From DATAYF01 sp036272735 (GTDB lineage: Bacteria; Chloroflexota; Ktedonobacteria; Ktedonobacterales; Ktedonobacteraceae): a stretch of 11,795 nt of DNA. How positions within the stretch are numbered: position 1 is the first letter of the stretch; the number at the start of each line of letters is the position of its first letter. Shown here piece after piece: positions 11,695 to 11,795 of this stretch. Position numbers and translations under genes: made by a program. Location of the stretch: the NCBI GenBank assembly GCA_036272735.1, contig DATAYF010000789.1, positions 1 through 11,795 of the forward strand, written 5' to 3'. Under the pieces are notes generated by a model, which saw only the letters and a list, made by a program, of their open reading frames with translations, did not search any database and was not told where the DNA came from.

Positions 11695-11795
11695 ATGGAT
11701 GCGCCTCACCTGCCGCCATTCATTGGAAAGGAGGCTTCCTTTACTTACGCCTCATCTTATATTCCCGGCTTAACAACAGTTAGCCAGGGGACAAC
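11695..11795 (+). CDS. Possible start of a gene cut by the right edge
   Basis: From the ATG at 11695 the frame stays open for 33 codons to the end of the window. The visible peptide begins MDAPHLPPFIGKEASF and is not recognised. There is no clear SD before this ATG, and the frame is also open upstream of it, so the true start may differ. Support comes from the promoter about 70 bp upstream. The AAAGGAGG at 11727-11734 has no start codon at a suitable distance and lies in a small hairpin. Confidence 0.3.
   Translation, partial: MDAPHLPPFIGKEASFTYASSYIPGLTTVSQGT

Noticed and set aside
1..11795. CRISPR array or phage integration site
   Set aside because: No regularly spaced direct repeats were found, no integrase is present, and the tRNA-Asn 3' end is not duplicated in the window.

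Overview
The window looks like a chromosomal segment of a filamentous, spore-forming type of Chloroflexota (Ktedonobacteria-like). That placement is inferred from the mix of a PRC-barrel MgtE protein, a DUF402 protein, a type IV pilus-like chemosensory set, IS debris and dispersed palindromes; no marker gene fixes it. Consensus-like promoters (TTGACA / TATACT) and Shine-Dalgarno (SD) sites indicate an ordinary bacterial expression system.

Left part (1-5560). The 3' part of a DDE transposase gene enters from the left edge and stops about 20 bp from the 3' end of a three-gene minus-strand operon. In transcription order the operon encodes a PilG/CheY-like receiver, a CheW-like adaptor, and a large CheA/ChpA-like protein (Hpt, P3-like linker, shrunken ATPase region, CheW domain, receiver). 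The last two genes overlap by 8 nt. The most notable feature is that the CheA-like protein has lost the recognisable ATP-binding boxes, so it looks like a phosphotransfer scaffold and not a kinase. About 300 bp upstream on the same strand is a soluble PAS-HisKA-HATPase kinase with all its boxes. It could be the missing phosphodonor, but that is inference. This kinase gene starts directly behind the terminator of a tRNA-Asn(GTT) gene that has a near-perfect promoter.

Middle part (5570-8440). A minus-strand MgtE-type protein carries two N-terminal PRC-barrel-like segments, an MgtE_N domain, a CBS pair and five membrane segments. Two conserved pore positions appear substituted. The last 12 codons of this gene recur, diverged but in the same frame, 75 bp downstream, with a perfect hairpin between the copies. 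The roughly 0.8 kb gap between mgtE and the next gene holds several inverted repeats and a 34-codon ORF with a 10/10 SD sequence.

Right part (8440-11795). Four plus-strand genes follow: a membrane-anchored alpha/beta hydrolase in an AT-richer stretch, a small three-helix membrane protein, a cytosolic COG2945-type alpha/beta hydrolase, and a DUF402 protein. The ends of the first three are marked by members of one family of palindromic repeats (two full copies of about 85 bp and one half copy). A last promoter and an open reading frame run off the right edge.
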